Part shown: positions 46,150-53,603 of the stretch, piece after piece
How the letters are laid out: each line of letters starts with the position of its first letter
Position numbering within the stretch: the stretch's first letter is position 1
DNA from: Butyrivibrio sp. CB08
GTDB taxonomy: Bacteria > Bacillota > Clostridia > Lachnospirales > Lachnospiraceae
Length of the DNA: 64,000 nt
Direction of reading: 5' to 3'
Assembly (NCBI RefSeq): GCF_003625485.1
Contig: NZ_RAIR01000002.1
Location: 124,001 to 188,000, forward strand
The notes under the pieces: model-generated
Database searches by the model: none
What the model was told of the DNA's origin: nothing
What the model saw: the letters and a program-made list of their open reading frames with translations, nothing else
Made by a program: the position numbers and the translations under genes

Positions 46150-46208
46150 AAAATAAAAAGACGTAGCAAAACAGAATACCCATCACAGGTATTTCCCATC
46201 TGTTTTGC
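46150..46208 (-). terminator. Terminator or attenuator upstream of the sigma-like gene
   Basis: Minus strand GCAAAACAG...ATACC-loop-GGTAT...CTGTTTTGC with an inner mismatch bubble, followed by CTTTTTATTTT. It lies in a 340-bp gene-free stretch (46012-46352) between the zinc-ribbon and sigma-like genes. Two smaller hairpins (TCCGA/TCGGA near 46280, CGA...TCG near 46230) precede it, so the stretch may be an attenuated leader. Confidence 0.6.
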
Positions 46209-46352
46209 CCGCCTTTCAACGATTCTTTGTCGTTCTTAGCCGTCTAAGCAAACTCTTGTCATCTGCTGCGAACCTTCCGATTCTCTGTCGGATCCAACGC
46301 CTATAACAGTGACTCATTACTTATTCAATTACATCAATAATCTATCATCTTC

Positions 46353-46544
46353 CTACACGGCGCATCTCCGCTCCAGAAGAAGCCTAAATCCGTTCTCATC
46401 ATTTATCATGACAATATAATGATTACACGCTTTACATTCTCGCTCAGCCTCACCATAAACTAAAGTCAATAGATATTTCCCACAGAAAGGACAGTGGACA
46501 AATATTTTGCTTCTCCTTACAATAATTTTTCTTTTTTCTACCAT
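46353..46544 (-). CDS. Small zinc-ribbon protein of the integrated element
   Basis: 63 residues with two Cys pairs, VHCPFCGKYLL and ERECKACNHYIVM, making a rubredoxin-like zinc knuckle. The basic N-terminus is KRKIIVRRSK. A strong RBS (AGGAGGAG) precedes the ATG. It takes the ORF8 position of Tn916-like regulation modules, between the divergent repressor and the sigma-like gene. A nucleic-acid or protein-binding role is inferred only from the zinc ribbon. Confidence 0.75.
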   Translation of the reverse strand: MVEKRKIIVRRSKIFVHCPFCGKYLLTLVYGEAERECKACNHYIVMINDENGFRLLLERRCAV

Positions 46545-46727
46545 AACAATCTCCTCCTCTATACTTCATCAACAATCAAAAGTTCCTTTCTCGAAACATT
46601 TTTGATTTTCTAGGTAGCGTATATGAAATATGTTTCTAATGTGTTACGTAATTATTTTTATACGTTTCATTGCTGTAATTTATAAGTAAGCCTATTATCC
46701 ATAGAATATTCATAGAGGTAATAGCGC

Positions 46728-47102
46728 ATGAATAAGGACATTAAACTATATTTAACAGCATTATCAAAAGCCGTAAAAAGAGCTAGAAAAGCTCAGCATC
46801 TTAAACAAATTGATCTCGCAGACATCGCAAACTTGGAAACCATGAGCATAAAGCGTGCTGAGAATCCCAATCTTGTTGATGACCTGAAGTTATCTACTTT
46901 TATCTTCATAATCAGAGCCCTTAATCTAGATTCCAATATTGTTGTGTATCCTGAGCTTAAAGAAATGCAACCCACAAAATCGGAACTACTCAACTTTATT
47001 ACAACTAATTGTTCAGAAGCTGACTGCAAATTTATCTTCCCAGCTTTCAAAGAACTCGTAAAGATGGCACATTCCAGCAACTTGTCTGACATAAGAGATT
47101 AA
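46728..47102 (+). CDS. Xre-family repressor in the Tn916 ORF9 position
   Basis: 124 residues. The helix-turn-helix spans about 13-65: AVKRARKAQHLKQIDLADIA then NLETMSIKRAENPNLVDDLK. The C-terminal half is helical. Divergent from the minus-strand zinc-ribbon and sigma-like genes, with a 180-bp AT-rich intergenic region that should contain both promoters and its operator. In Tn916, ORF9 represses ORF7/ORF8, and the gene order here is the same. Confidence 0.82.
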   Translation: MNKDIKLYLTALSKAVKRARKAQHLKQIDLADIANLETMSIKRAENPNLVDDLKLSTFIFIIRALNLDSNIVVYPELKEMQPTKSELLNFITTNCSEADCKFIFPAFKELVKMAHSSNLSDIRD

Positions 47103-47105
47103 AAA

Positions 47106-47140
47106 AGAGTCTACTCTTCCATATAGGAAAAGCAGACTCT
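47106..47140. terminator. Bidirectional terminator between the repressor and KTR genes
   Basis: AGAGTCTACTCTTCC - ATATA - GGAAAAGCAGACTCT hairpin with A residues before it on the plus strand (a T6 tail on the minus strand). It serves the convergent genes at 46728-47102 and 47148-47330. Confidence 0.83.
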
Positions 47141-47147
47141 CCACATT

Positions 47148-47330
47148 TCATGTGCCCGGCTCCAAGCTTTTTTCTATTTTAAAATTGATTACATTTATTA
47201 GAGTTGTCTTTTTGCATTTTTGGCAATGCAACGGAAACTTAATAAGCACCGTATCTTCGCAAACTTTTATTCTGGTTTTCTTATCACATTCCGGGCATCT
47301 TACCCATCGTGTCTTTTTTTCTTCATTCAT
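47148..47330 (-). CDS. Cysteine-rich KTR domain protein
   Basis: 60 residues: WVRCPECDKKTRIKVCEDTV then FPLHCQKCKKTTLINVINFK, a four-Cys zinc ribbon with the KTR sequence that names the family. These are common next to conjugative elements in gut Firmicutes, with no known function. RBS is weak (AAGAAG). Its promoter region holds a LytTR-type direct repeat at 47408-47439 with a GATAAA -10 box, so it seems to belong to the regulon of the neighbouring cluster. Confidence 0.8.
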   Translation of the reverse strand: MNEEKKTRWVRCPECDKKTRIKVCEDTVLIKFPLHCQKCKKTTLINVINFKIEKSLEPGT

Positions 47331-47371
47331 TGCTTCTTACTCATATATTGACAGGAACGCAACAGTTATGT

Positions 47372-47439
47372 TTTATCACTTTGTCATTTAATTATCAATA
47401 TCAGTTGCATGAATGGACGTTATTTTGTCATGAAAAGAC
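47372..47439 (-). promoter_or_regulatory. LytTR-type direct-repeat promoter J (KTR gene)
   Basis: Minus-strand repeats GTCTTTTCATG (47429-47439) and GTCCATTCATG (47408-47418) are offset by 21 bp. Thirty bases further is GATAAA (47372-47377) as -10. Same geometry as six other sites in the window. Confidence 0.7.
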
Positions 47440-47485
47440 AAAATTGAGAATGTCATCTTTCTTTTACTCGCAAAACCTACAAAAC

Positions 47486-48523
47486 CTACAACATGGCCAT
47501 TCCAAAATAATCCATTATCCAGTTTCTGTCATCTGGATTTTTTAAAGGAATTCCATTACTGTTCAAATATTTGTGAATTCTGGCTTTTCCTTCTCTTAGC
47601 GAGTTGTCATAATGACTATTCCGTTGTATTTCCATCACCAGTTTTGAGTCACTACTGTCATTCGTTTTTCGTAAGTTCTTTGAGACATATTTCTCAACAA
47701 CAGTTTTTATCTCATCAAGATTTGAGTATCCCCTAAGATCAGCCCTTGCCTCGCAGAATAAAAATGACCTTGATGGTACAAAATCATTTGCAATAACTCC
47801 GGAGTCATCCAGACCCCTGTATATATTTATTGTCTTCTGATTCCATACACCATTGTATGTAATTCCTCCATCTATAAACGTACCGCTCTTATCAATTGCG
47901 TCATAGTCAGGTCTATTTATTCCGTACTGATCGGCCAGTTCGTTCAATGTATTCTTTACTATGCTCTGCATATCGGAATAAGCGTAGTAATAATCTGCAT
48001 TATAGTACATACTACCCTTGAGATTACTGTAATAATCCCCGGCGTCCTGCCTCAATCCGGTTTTGATATACAATTGCTCAGATTCGAGATAATTGTTTTC
48101 TGCTGCATATTGGGCATTGGCTCTTGACATATGCTCATACATTGTAGATAACGCTTTTGATATTCTTTCTTTGCTGACATTATTGAAGCTGCAGGTTTTC
48201 TTTACATACTCTACGACTTCATCTGCAGTTCTGGTACCGGAATAGTATTCCTTCATTACATCATCTGTTTCATGAAAAAGCGTATTCCAGCTTAAAAGCG
48301 GTATTTCAGCCATTCTGCTCTTAATATCATTATAGTTCTCACAGGGAATCGGGGCTGAAGACACTACGGGAGCCTCATATCTATATAAAGATGTTTCTGT
48401 ACCATCTTCATTAATCCTGTTAAAGCCACCGTCATCTCCCTTTCTAAGAGTAACAGTTTCATAACTGTTCTTCTGATAATAGCTAAATTCATATGTATCT
48501 GTCAGCCCCGTTTTCTGAATCAT
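47486..48523 (-). CDS. Unrecognised protein of the LytTR cluster, signal-less
   Basis: 345 residues, no signal peptide and no membrane helix. The N-terminus MIQKTGLTDTYEFSYYQKNS carries the aromatic Y-Y-Q motif seen in cluster mates. The remainder is Tyr/Asn-rich and mixed alpha/beta, with ITYNGVWNQKTINIYRGLDD and LREGKARIHKYLNSNGIPLK. No enzymatic motif is seen. Good RBS (AGGAGA). It is the last gene of the unit starting at promoter C. The role is unknown; export without a signal peptide, through the flagellar apparatus, is a guess from the company it keeps. Confidence 0.68.
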   Translation of the reverse strand: MIQKTGLTDTYEFSYYQKNSYETVTLRKGDDGGFNRINEDGTETSLYRYEAPVVSSAPIPCENYNDIKSRMAEIPLLSWNTLFHETDDVMKEYYSGTRTADEVVEYVKKTCSFNNVSKERISKALSTMYEHMSRANAQYAAENNYLESEQLYIKTGLRQDAGDYYSNLKGSMYYNADYYYAYSDMQSIVKNTLNELADQYGINRPDYDAIDKSGTFIDGGITYNGVWNQKTINIYRGLDDSGVIANDFVPSRSFLFCEARADLRGYSNLDEIKTVVEKYVSKNLRKTNDSSDSKLVMEIQRNSHYDNSLREGKARIHKYLNSNGIPLKNPDDRNWIMDYFGMAML

Positions 48524-48580
48524 AATAATTCTCCTGTATCATCCTGCGTCATACATTACTCATGGCATCATAAATTCATT

Positions 48581-49426
48581 TTACGTCCTCATTTTTGGGA
48601 ATTGCACATCAAAAATATCGATTCCATATGGGATATCTATTGTTCTATCTTCCTTTAATTCATATTCTTGCCCAGCAAAGGTGAATTTTGATCCTACAGG
48701 ATAGTCTTTGAATAATGCACTTCCCCTTTTGTTGTACATTTCATAAGTGGCATCATACTCAAATTTTCTTACACACACCCCTGCATTTCCGTTGGAATAA
48801 TAGTATTCTTGTTTTCTTGACCCTGATTCCACGCAAAAGAATCCTTCTTTTATGCCAGCGTCACCAAGCATCTGTTTCTGTTCTTCTGCACTGAAATAAA
48901 GTCCCAAGTATGTCCCATCACCAGAAAGCATATTCCAAAATTTAGTAATCTGGTAACTATTATTATTTTGTCTTCCAGCCAGCTGATCTGAATAAGGCTG
49001 ATTAATCCTGTCATGATCACAGGCAAAAGTATGTGTATACCCGCTACGGTCCGTATACTTGTAATAATTTCCATTCTCAAACCGAACTGTGTTGTTAATT
49101 GCCTGAATTGGGGAACACCAATCAGTATCAATCGAAGGAAGGTCTTTTTTTAATAGTTTTTTTCCATTGACTGTAATCGAATCAACAGATTCACCATGAT
49201 TCCTATGAATGTCCATGTAATTGAAATTAATCGCATCCATGACAGATCTTGATAATTTCGATTTATTCATCAACTTTTTGGAATAGGTAATAGAAGGCGA
49301 TATTAGTCCATGAACATATTCATCACGTTGAGTTCTGTTTCCCTTACTACGAGCTATTGTTGTATTTGAACCTTTGTATAGTAGCATTTGCGTCAAACTC
49401 AAATTAGGTTTCCTTTGTACCCTCAC
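48581..49426 (-). CDS. Unrecognised protein of the LytTR cluster
   Basis: 281 residues starting at GTG behind AGGAGG (9 bases). The N-terminus is basic (MRVQRKPNLSLTQMLLYKGS). It has no signal peptide or membrane span. A central YYKYTDRSGYTHTFACDHDR and a C-terminal beta-rich segment (VGSKFTFAGQEYELKEDRTI) are visible, but match no family I know. It lies 41 bases after the large two-domain paralog and 57 bases before the next gene, in one operon. Confidence 0.65.
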   Translation of the reverse strand: MRVQRKPNLSLTQMLLYKGSNTTIARSKGNRTQRDEYVHGLISPSITYSKKLMNKSKLSRSVMDAINFNYMDIHRNHGESVDSITVNGKKLLKKDLPSIDTDWCSPIQAINNTVRFENGNYYKYTDRSGYTHTFACDHDRINQPYSDQLAGRQNNNSYQITKFWNMLSGDGTYLGLYFSAEEQKQMLGDAGIKEGFFCVESGSRKQEYYYSNGNAGVCVRKFEYDATYEMYNKRGSALFKDYPVGSKFTFAGQEYELKEDRTIDIPYGIDIFDVQFPKMRT

Positions 49427-49466
49427 TAATATCGCCTCCTAACCCTAATTGAAGTATAGTAGTTTA

Positions 49467-51242
49467 TCAAGCATTCTTTTTCTTCTGTAAAACTGCCCAG
49501 TTAGCCAGGTCAAGGAAATCATTTCTGGGTGTTCTTGCATTAGCACGCTGCTCAGCCCACATATTATCCATGAAGTTACAGAACTCATCGAAAGAATAAC
49601 GTTTGCTGCCATTGTCGTACATGTACCATCTGCTCGCCGCATTGGGATCTTGCTCAAGCAGTCTTTCTCTGGTGAACTTCCAGTTTTTGTTAAGCTCCTG
49701 CTGGTTACTGGCAACCTTTTCGCCCATCATTCTTATGAACTCGTATCCATCCATAGCCTTCTGAATCTTGCCATTCTTCCAGTTTTCTTCGATGATATTC
49801 TTTACTCTTTCTGCCTCTTTCTCTCTGCTTTCCTGCGCTTTGCTAGCAGCCTCTTTTGACTCCTCTACGTTTTTATCGGTATCTCCAAGAAGCTTCTCCC
49901 ATTCTTCATCAGTCAGGTCGCCCAGATCCCTGTCTCCGCCCTGTGATAAAAAGAGATTACGGGTCTCTTCAAGCATCTTTAGAACAACTGATGCATCAAT
50001 TGTCTCGCCTGTCTTTTCCTTTGTGAAAGAAACCTTAGAACCTGACAAGGCACTATTCCAGTTCTGCTTCTTTGTCATGGCCTCTTCGAAATTTGAATAA
50101 CTGTTTTCTGAAAGAGGGTCTATAACGCTTTTCATGGAATGGAAGCTGCCAAAAGAATCAGATGTGCCTGTCCCATGTGCATCAGCATACTGACAGTATG
50201 CAAACATCTCTATTACCGTAGCATTCTTGGGATCAACCTCATCAACGTTCACGTCGATATCATGATCGTGTACATGAACCCTGACTATTTTTTCATCAGA
50301 ACCAGGCTTGATGACCTCAGAAGCAGTCATGACATAACTGTTGTTATTTCCTACCGGAATTGTTCCCATTCCATGAAGTGGTCTTACTTCCAGTTCTCCC
50401 AGATACTCTTCGCTCTCTTCTGGTTTATTTTCTGTTTTTTCAGCACCACCAATTTCTCTTGTTCCTTCAAAGGTTATTGACTGGAACCTAAAGCTGGTGC
50501 TCCCAAATGTACCAAAACCTCCTGTATCTCCCCAGACTTTTGCACCATTAAAGCTTGTTGCTGTAGCAGCAGGGTCCGGTGAGATGCCGGTTCCGATACC
50601 CGATGTCATCATAACTTCCATAAGCCTGTTTATATGCGACAGAAGCTGCTCTGCTCCAAGTGTACTTACACCCATAAGCTGATAGTTTTTGATTGAACCA
50701 TCAAGCTCAGACATATAGTTCTTTTTCTCAAAAATATCATCAGGCGCAACACTATCCACAGCTCCCATAGCCTCATCTGCCAGCCCTTCTGTATCCCTGA
50801 TGTATGAGCAAAGCGCTGCAAACTCTGTAAAATCAGAGTCAGTTGGATCTACGTTATAAGGGTCTATCTCCTTTGAAAACTCATTTCCGTTTTCATCGGT
50901 ACCTGTGGCGGTATACTTTCTGGTGTCCCCATCTACATCTATTCTGATCTGGAACTGCTGCATTACTCCCTGATAGGAATAAGCCGTTTTTCCATCTGCA
51001 AGCTGCGTCGCACCAAATCCGGAGTTCCAGATATTTGCAGTAATAACGCGGGTATAGCCCTTCTTAGCAGATGTATCTTCCTTAGCTACTGCGTCAGTAA
51101 GCTCCGGCGCTTCCTCATCCTTATCAAGAACCGCACTCTGAAAATCTCCGCTGCCAATAGTCTGGTTTGAATAATAGTGGGCACTCTGCACATACGCACT
51201 CTGGGTGTAATAATAATTTCCGTTTGTAATGGTATTTGACAT
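49467..51242 (-). CDS. Large cluster protein with two copies of the VDP-EM-AY domain
   Basis: 591 residues from the ATG at 51242 behind AGAAAGGAA. N-terminus MSNTITNGNYYYTQSAYVQS is Tyr/Gln-rich and signal-less. Two related domains are seen. One is about residues 105-200 (KEIDPYNVDPTDSDFTEFAA, LCSYIRDTEGLADEAMGAVD); the other about 305-385 (HVHDHDIDVNVDEVDPKNAT, VIEMFAYCQYADAHGTGTSD). Both resemble the single domain in the next two upstream genes. The C-terminal 160 residues are Lys/Glu-rich helices. A structural or surface role is likely but unproven. Confidence 0.68.
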   Translation of the reverse strand: MSNTITNGNYYYTQSAYVQSAHYYSNQTIGSGDFQSAVLDKDEEAPELTDAVAKEDTSAKKGYTRVITANIWNSGFGATQLADGKTAYSYQGVMQQFQIRIDVDGDTRKYTATGTDENGNEFSKEIDPYNVDPTDSDFTEFAALCSYIRDTEGLADEAMGAVDSVAPDDIFEKKNYMSELDGSIKNYQLMGVSTLGAEQLLSHINRLMEVMMTSGIGTGISPDPAATATSFNGAKVWGDTGGFGTFGSTSFRFQSITFEGTREIGGAEKTENKPEESEEYLGELEVRPLHGMGTIPVGNNNSYVMTASEVIKPGSDEKIVRVHVHDHDIDVNVDEVDPKNATVIEMFAYCQYADAHGTGTSDSFGSFHSMKSVIDPLSENSYSNFEEAMTKKQNWNSALSGSKVSFTKEKTGETIDASVVLKMLEETRNLFLSQGGDRDLGDLTDEEWEKLLGDTDKNVEESKEAASKAQESREKEAERVKNIIEENWKNGKIQKAMDGYEFIRMMGEKVASNQQELNKNWKFTRERLLEQDPNAASRWYMYDNGSKRYSFDEFCNFMDNMWAEQRANARTPRNDFLDLANWAVLQKKKNA

Positions 51243-51378
51243 AAGTGTTCCTTTCTGCGGCTCATCTGTCATTCAAAGCCGCTCCACTCTCCTGAAAGGA
51301 CCGAGTGGGTGCTACGTTTTTAGGTTCTTTACATTTAATCCTGGCCTCACCTTCCTTCATCATTTTCTATCCCTGGTA

Positions 51379-51996
51379 TTAAAGCCATTTAAGAAGATCC
51401 AACAATCCTTTCAGACCTCTTGGCGAAGCATTATTGTTCATATTTAACATAAGCTGCTGCTCGTACCAGCTCCTAAAGTTGATATTTGTACTCATATCCG
51501 CATCCGGTCTGCTATATTCCATCTTATGATGGGCAACCACAAGGTTCATCATCACATCCTTACTATCCAGCTTGCCCTCATCCTGAAGGTGTTGCATCCT
51601 CACGGATAGTTCTATAAAGTCACAGCTTGATGCATCTACTTTATCAACATCAATGTGTCTCTCTTCATATCTTCCATCGTTAAACTTTAGCTTGACCGTA
51701 TACTCAGAGTCTGTTCCTTCATCTCTGTAAACTTCTGCATCATATCCATATTTGCCGTCATACCAATGGAACGTAGGCTTTTTACTCTGCTGGTCATCTG
51801 CGATATCATTATCGTCGGAATTGATTCTGTTTTCTACGACATCTGCCTCATTTTCATAGGCTTTACTTTTCTCCATCAGTTTTGTTGCAAAAGAATCTGA
51901 AATGGATTCTTTATTATTACTGTCTGGTGGTCTGTCGCTTATACGAACGCCCTGATAGAAGCTCGTCTGACTAAGATACTGTACGTTTGTTACCAT
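51379..51996 (-). CDS. Single-domain paralog of the VDP-EM-AY family
   Basis: 205 residues from the ATG at 51996 (RBS GAGGCAGG); the longer GTG form would run through the leader. N-terminus MVTNVQYLSQTSFYQGVRIS has the F-Y-Q motif. The family domain is YTVKLKFNDGRYEERHIDVD then KVDASSCDFIELSVRMQHLQ, and EGKLDS. The C-terminal helix ends in Asn-rich LMLNMNNNASPRG. First gene of the C unit, with the 40-nt hairpin in its leader and a LytTR-type promoter. Confidence 0.68.
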   Translation of the reverse strand: MVTNVQYLSQTSFYQGVRISDRPPDSNNKESISDSFATKLMEKSKAYENEADVVENRINSDDNDIADDQQSKKPTFHWYDGKYGYDAEVYRDEGTDSEYTVKLKFNDGRYEERHIDVDKVDASSCDFIELSVRMQHLQDEGKLDSKDVMMNLVVAHHKMEYSRPDADMSTNINFRSWYEQQLMLNMNNNASPRGLKGLLDLLKWL

Positions 51997-52027
51997 ATTT
52001 TTCCTGCCTCTCTTAAAAAACACAAAT

Positions 52028-52067
52028 GCCGAATACCCCTAGACTTATCAATCCATTGATATCCGGC
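52028..52067 (-). promoter_or_regulatory. Conserved 40-nt 5-prime UTR hairpin, copy C
   Basis: Starts with GCCGGATATCAATGGATTGA, then 10 nt, then the closing arm GGTATTCGGC. Arms pair with two G-U pairs where copy B has G-C or A-U. An inner stem GGATT/AGTCT is possible. It begins about 10 nt after the predicted transcription start and ends 31 nt before the ATG. Confidence 0.75.
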
Positions 52068-52082
52068 TGTTCCTTCACTTTT

Positions 52083-52151
52083 TATATCGGAAATAACACA
52101 GGTCATCTTATATTGACAGCATGAATAGTCGCTAAATAGTCATAATTGGAC
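52083..52151 (-). promoter_or_regulatory. LytTR-type direct-repeat promoter C
   Basis: Repeats GTCCAATTATG (52141-52151) and GACTATTCATG (52120-52130), offset 21 bp; -10 GATATA at 52083-52088, 31 bp after the second repeat. It drives the four-gene unit 51996-47486. Confidence 0.7.
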
Positions 52152-52166
52152 TATTAACACCCTTAT

Positions 52167-52793
52167 CTACATGAATGCGTATGATTTCGTGTTTGCTCCA
52201 AAGAAATTCCGACTTTCTGAGAGTGCATCAAAAAACGCCTTAAACCGCAAATATCCCTGAGTATTTCCTATTGTGTACTGCATCTGCATCATGTCACGCG
52301 CAAGCTCCATGAAATTAGCTGACCCCAGGCCATCATAACTGGGATTCTTATCATAAATCTGACTCCTGCACATCAAAAAACTGTCAACAGCATTCTTACA
52401 CTTTCCGCTATCTGACAGATATGCAGAATAGGCATGCATTTCAGCCGTGGTAGCATTACTTGGATCAACCTCAGAAATCTTTACCATCTGCTCTGTTTTA
52501 TTTCCATCTTTATCCCATACCTCTACCCGATACTCAGGATCACTCTCATCAAAATCTGCAGGCTTATAAATAACGGTATTTACTCCTGATCGCGCATCCA
52601 CCCACGAACTAAGACACCTTGAGCCATCCGTAGGTGTTTTATCATAGTGAAGTGTAAGGCCTTCTGATAAGGAAATTGTTGATATACCCTTTCCTCCAAT
52701 AGCATTCTTAAAATCCCAGTTTTCTGCTTTATTTGTCTTTGATTCATTAATCCGCTGGTAAGAATATGTATTATCAACTGCTCCTATTCTCAT
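52167..52793 (-). CDS. Single-domain paralog of the VDP-EM-AY family
   Basis: About 208 residues; I choose the ATG at 52793 (9 bases after GGGG; another ATG six bases upstream is closer). N-terminus MRIGAVDNTYSYQRINESKT has the Y-S-Y-Q motif. The family domain is EVWDKDGNKTEQMVKISEVD then PSNATTAEMHAYSAYLSDSG. The C-terminus is helical (ELARDMMQMQYTIGNTQGYL). Single-gene unit with a LytTR promoter and hairpin leader, ending just before promoter C. Confidence 0.68.
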   Translation of the reverse strand: MRIGAVDNTYSYQRINESKTNKAENWDFKNAIGGKGISTISLSEGLTLHYDKTPTDGSRCLSSWVDARSGVNTVIYKPADFDESDPEYRVEVWDKDGNKTEQMVKISEVDPSNATTAEMHAYSAYLSDSGKCKNAVDSFLMCRSQIYDKNPSYDGLGSANFMELARDMMQMQYTIGNTQGYLRFKAFFDALSESRNFFGANTKSYAFM

Positions 52794-52821
52794 TGCCATT
52801 TCCCCTTTCAATATACAAAAT

Positions 52822-52861
52822 GCCGGATATCCAGGATTGTCTCAATCCATTGATATCCGGC
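52822..52861 (-). promoter_or_regulatory. Conserved 40-nt 5-prime UTR hairpin, copy B
   Basis: GCCGGATATCAATGGATTGA, 10 nt, GATATCCGGC. Arms are perfectly complementary over 10 bp, with an inner perfect stem GGATTG/CAATCC. It ends about 28 nt before the start codon. Confidence 0.78.
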
Positions 52862-52876
52862 TGTTCCATCAATTCT

Positions 52877-52946
52877 ATTATCGAAAAAAGCACCTGTAAT
52901 CTTTATATTTATGTCATGAATAGACGTTATAATGTCATGAATCGCA
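52877..52946 (-). promoter_or_regulatory. LytTR-type direct-repeat promoter B
   Basis: Repeats TGCGATTCATG (52936-52946) and GTCTATTCATG (52915-52925), offset 21 bp; -10 GATAAT at 52877-52882, 32 bp after the second repeat. It starts 5 bp after the end of the HD-GYP gene. Confidence 0.75.
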
Positions 52947-52951
52947 TATGC

Positions 52952-53563
52952 TTAATCATTTACTATAGTTGTCGGTCTGCACCTGTCCAGACTGTTCTTA
53001 GGTATTCTCACAAAAACATCAGCTATATCTTCATCAAGTTGGGTTCCGGAAACTTCCCGAATGATACTTATTGCGTCCTGGTGAGTTCTTTCGCCCTCAT
53101 AAGCTCTCTTCATCGTAATAGCAGAGTAAGTATCTGTTATGGCTATCATTCTGGACGCTGTAGGTATATCTTTTCCCTGTAAATGATAGTAGCCTATGCC
53201 ATCAATTCTCTCATGATGGTATAATACCCATTTTGCGATCTCGGAAGGAACCCCAATAGTATCAAGTGCTCTGGCCCCAAGCTCAGGATGAGTGCGTATT
53301 ATCTCCCATTCTGCTTCATCAAGTTTTGCCGGTTTATATAGTATGGCTCTGGGTATTTCAAGTTTCCCTATGTCATGCATTAGGGCAGCAATCTCTAAAT
53401 TCACAGGATCAACCTTGCATCTGTATACTTCCGGCAAAGCAGTATAAAGAGTCATGGTAAGTCTTTGTACATGCATGCTATGCCACAGCACTTCATTGTC
53501 ATCAAAGTATGCATATAGATCCTCTATCCTATTCTTCCACTCCAACGCTTGTTGAATACTCAA
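52952..53563 (-). CDS. HD-GYP-type phosphohydrolase (GYY variant)
   Basis: 203 residues, a stand-alone HD-GYP domain. The metal-binding HD is IAALMHDIGKLEIPRAILYK, then LDEAEWEIIRTHPELGARAL, then VLYHHERIDGIGYYHLQGKD-IP, where the signature GYP is GYY. SRMIAITDTYSAITMKRAYE completes the family pattern. Intact HD-GYPs break down c-di-GMP to pGpG or GMP; the Tyr change may alter activity or partners. Last gene of the RR1-HK1 unit (40 bases after the kinase), which links the LytTR system to c-di-GMP signalling. Confidence 0.85.
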   Translation of the reverse strand: MSIQQALEWKNRIEDLYAYFDDNEVLWHSMHVQRLTMTLYTALPEVYRCKVDPVNLEIAALMHDIGKLEIPRAILYKPAKLDEAEWEIIRTHPELGARALDTIGVPSEIAKWVLYHHERIDGIGYYHLQGKDIPTASRMIAITDTYSAITMKRAYEGERTHQDAISIIREVSGTQLDEDIADVFVRIPKNSLDRCRPTTIVND

Positions 53564-53603
53564 TTTCTAAAATTACCCCTTAGGAAAAGCGTAAAATACT
53601 GCA

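Noticed and set aside
47106-47140. This hairpin as the right att site of the element
   Set aside because: It is a normal terminator between convergent genes and shares no sequence with the tRNA-Leu end.
52028-52067. The 40-nt hairpin as an intrinsic terminator or known riboswitch
   Set aside because: No U-run follows, it is too small for a ligand-binding aptamer I know, and it lies within the transcribed leader close to the RBS in all copies.
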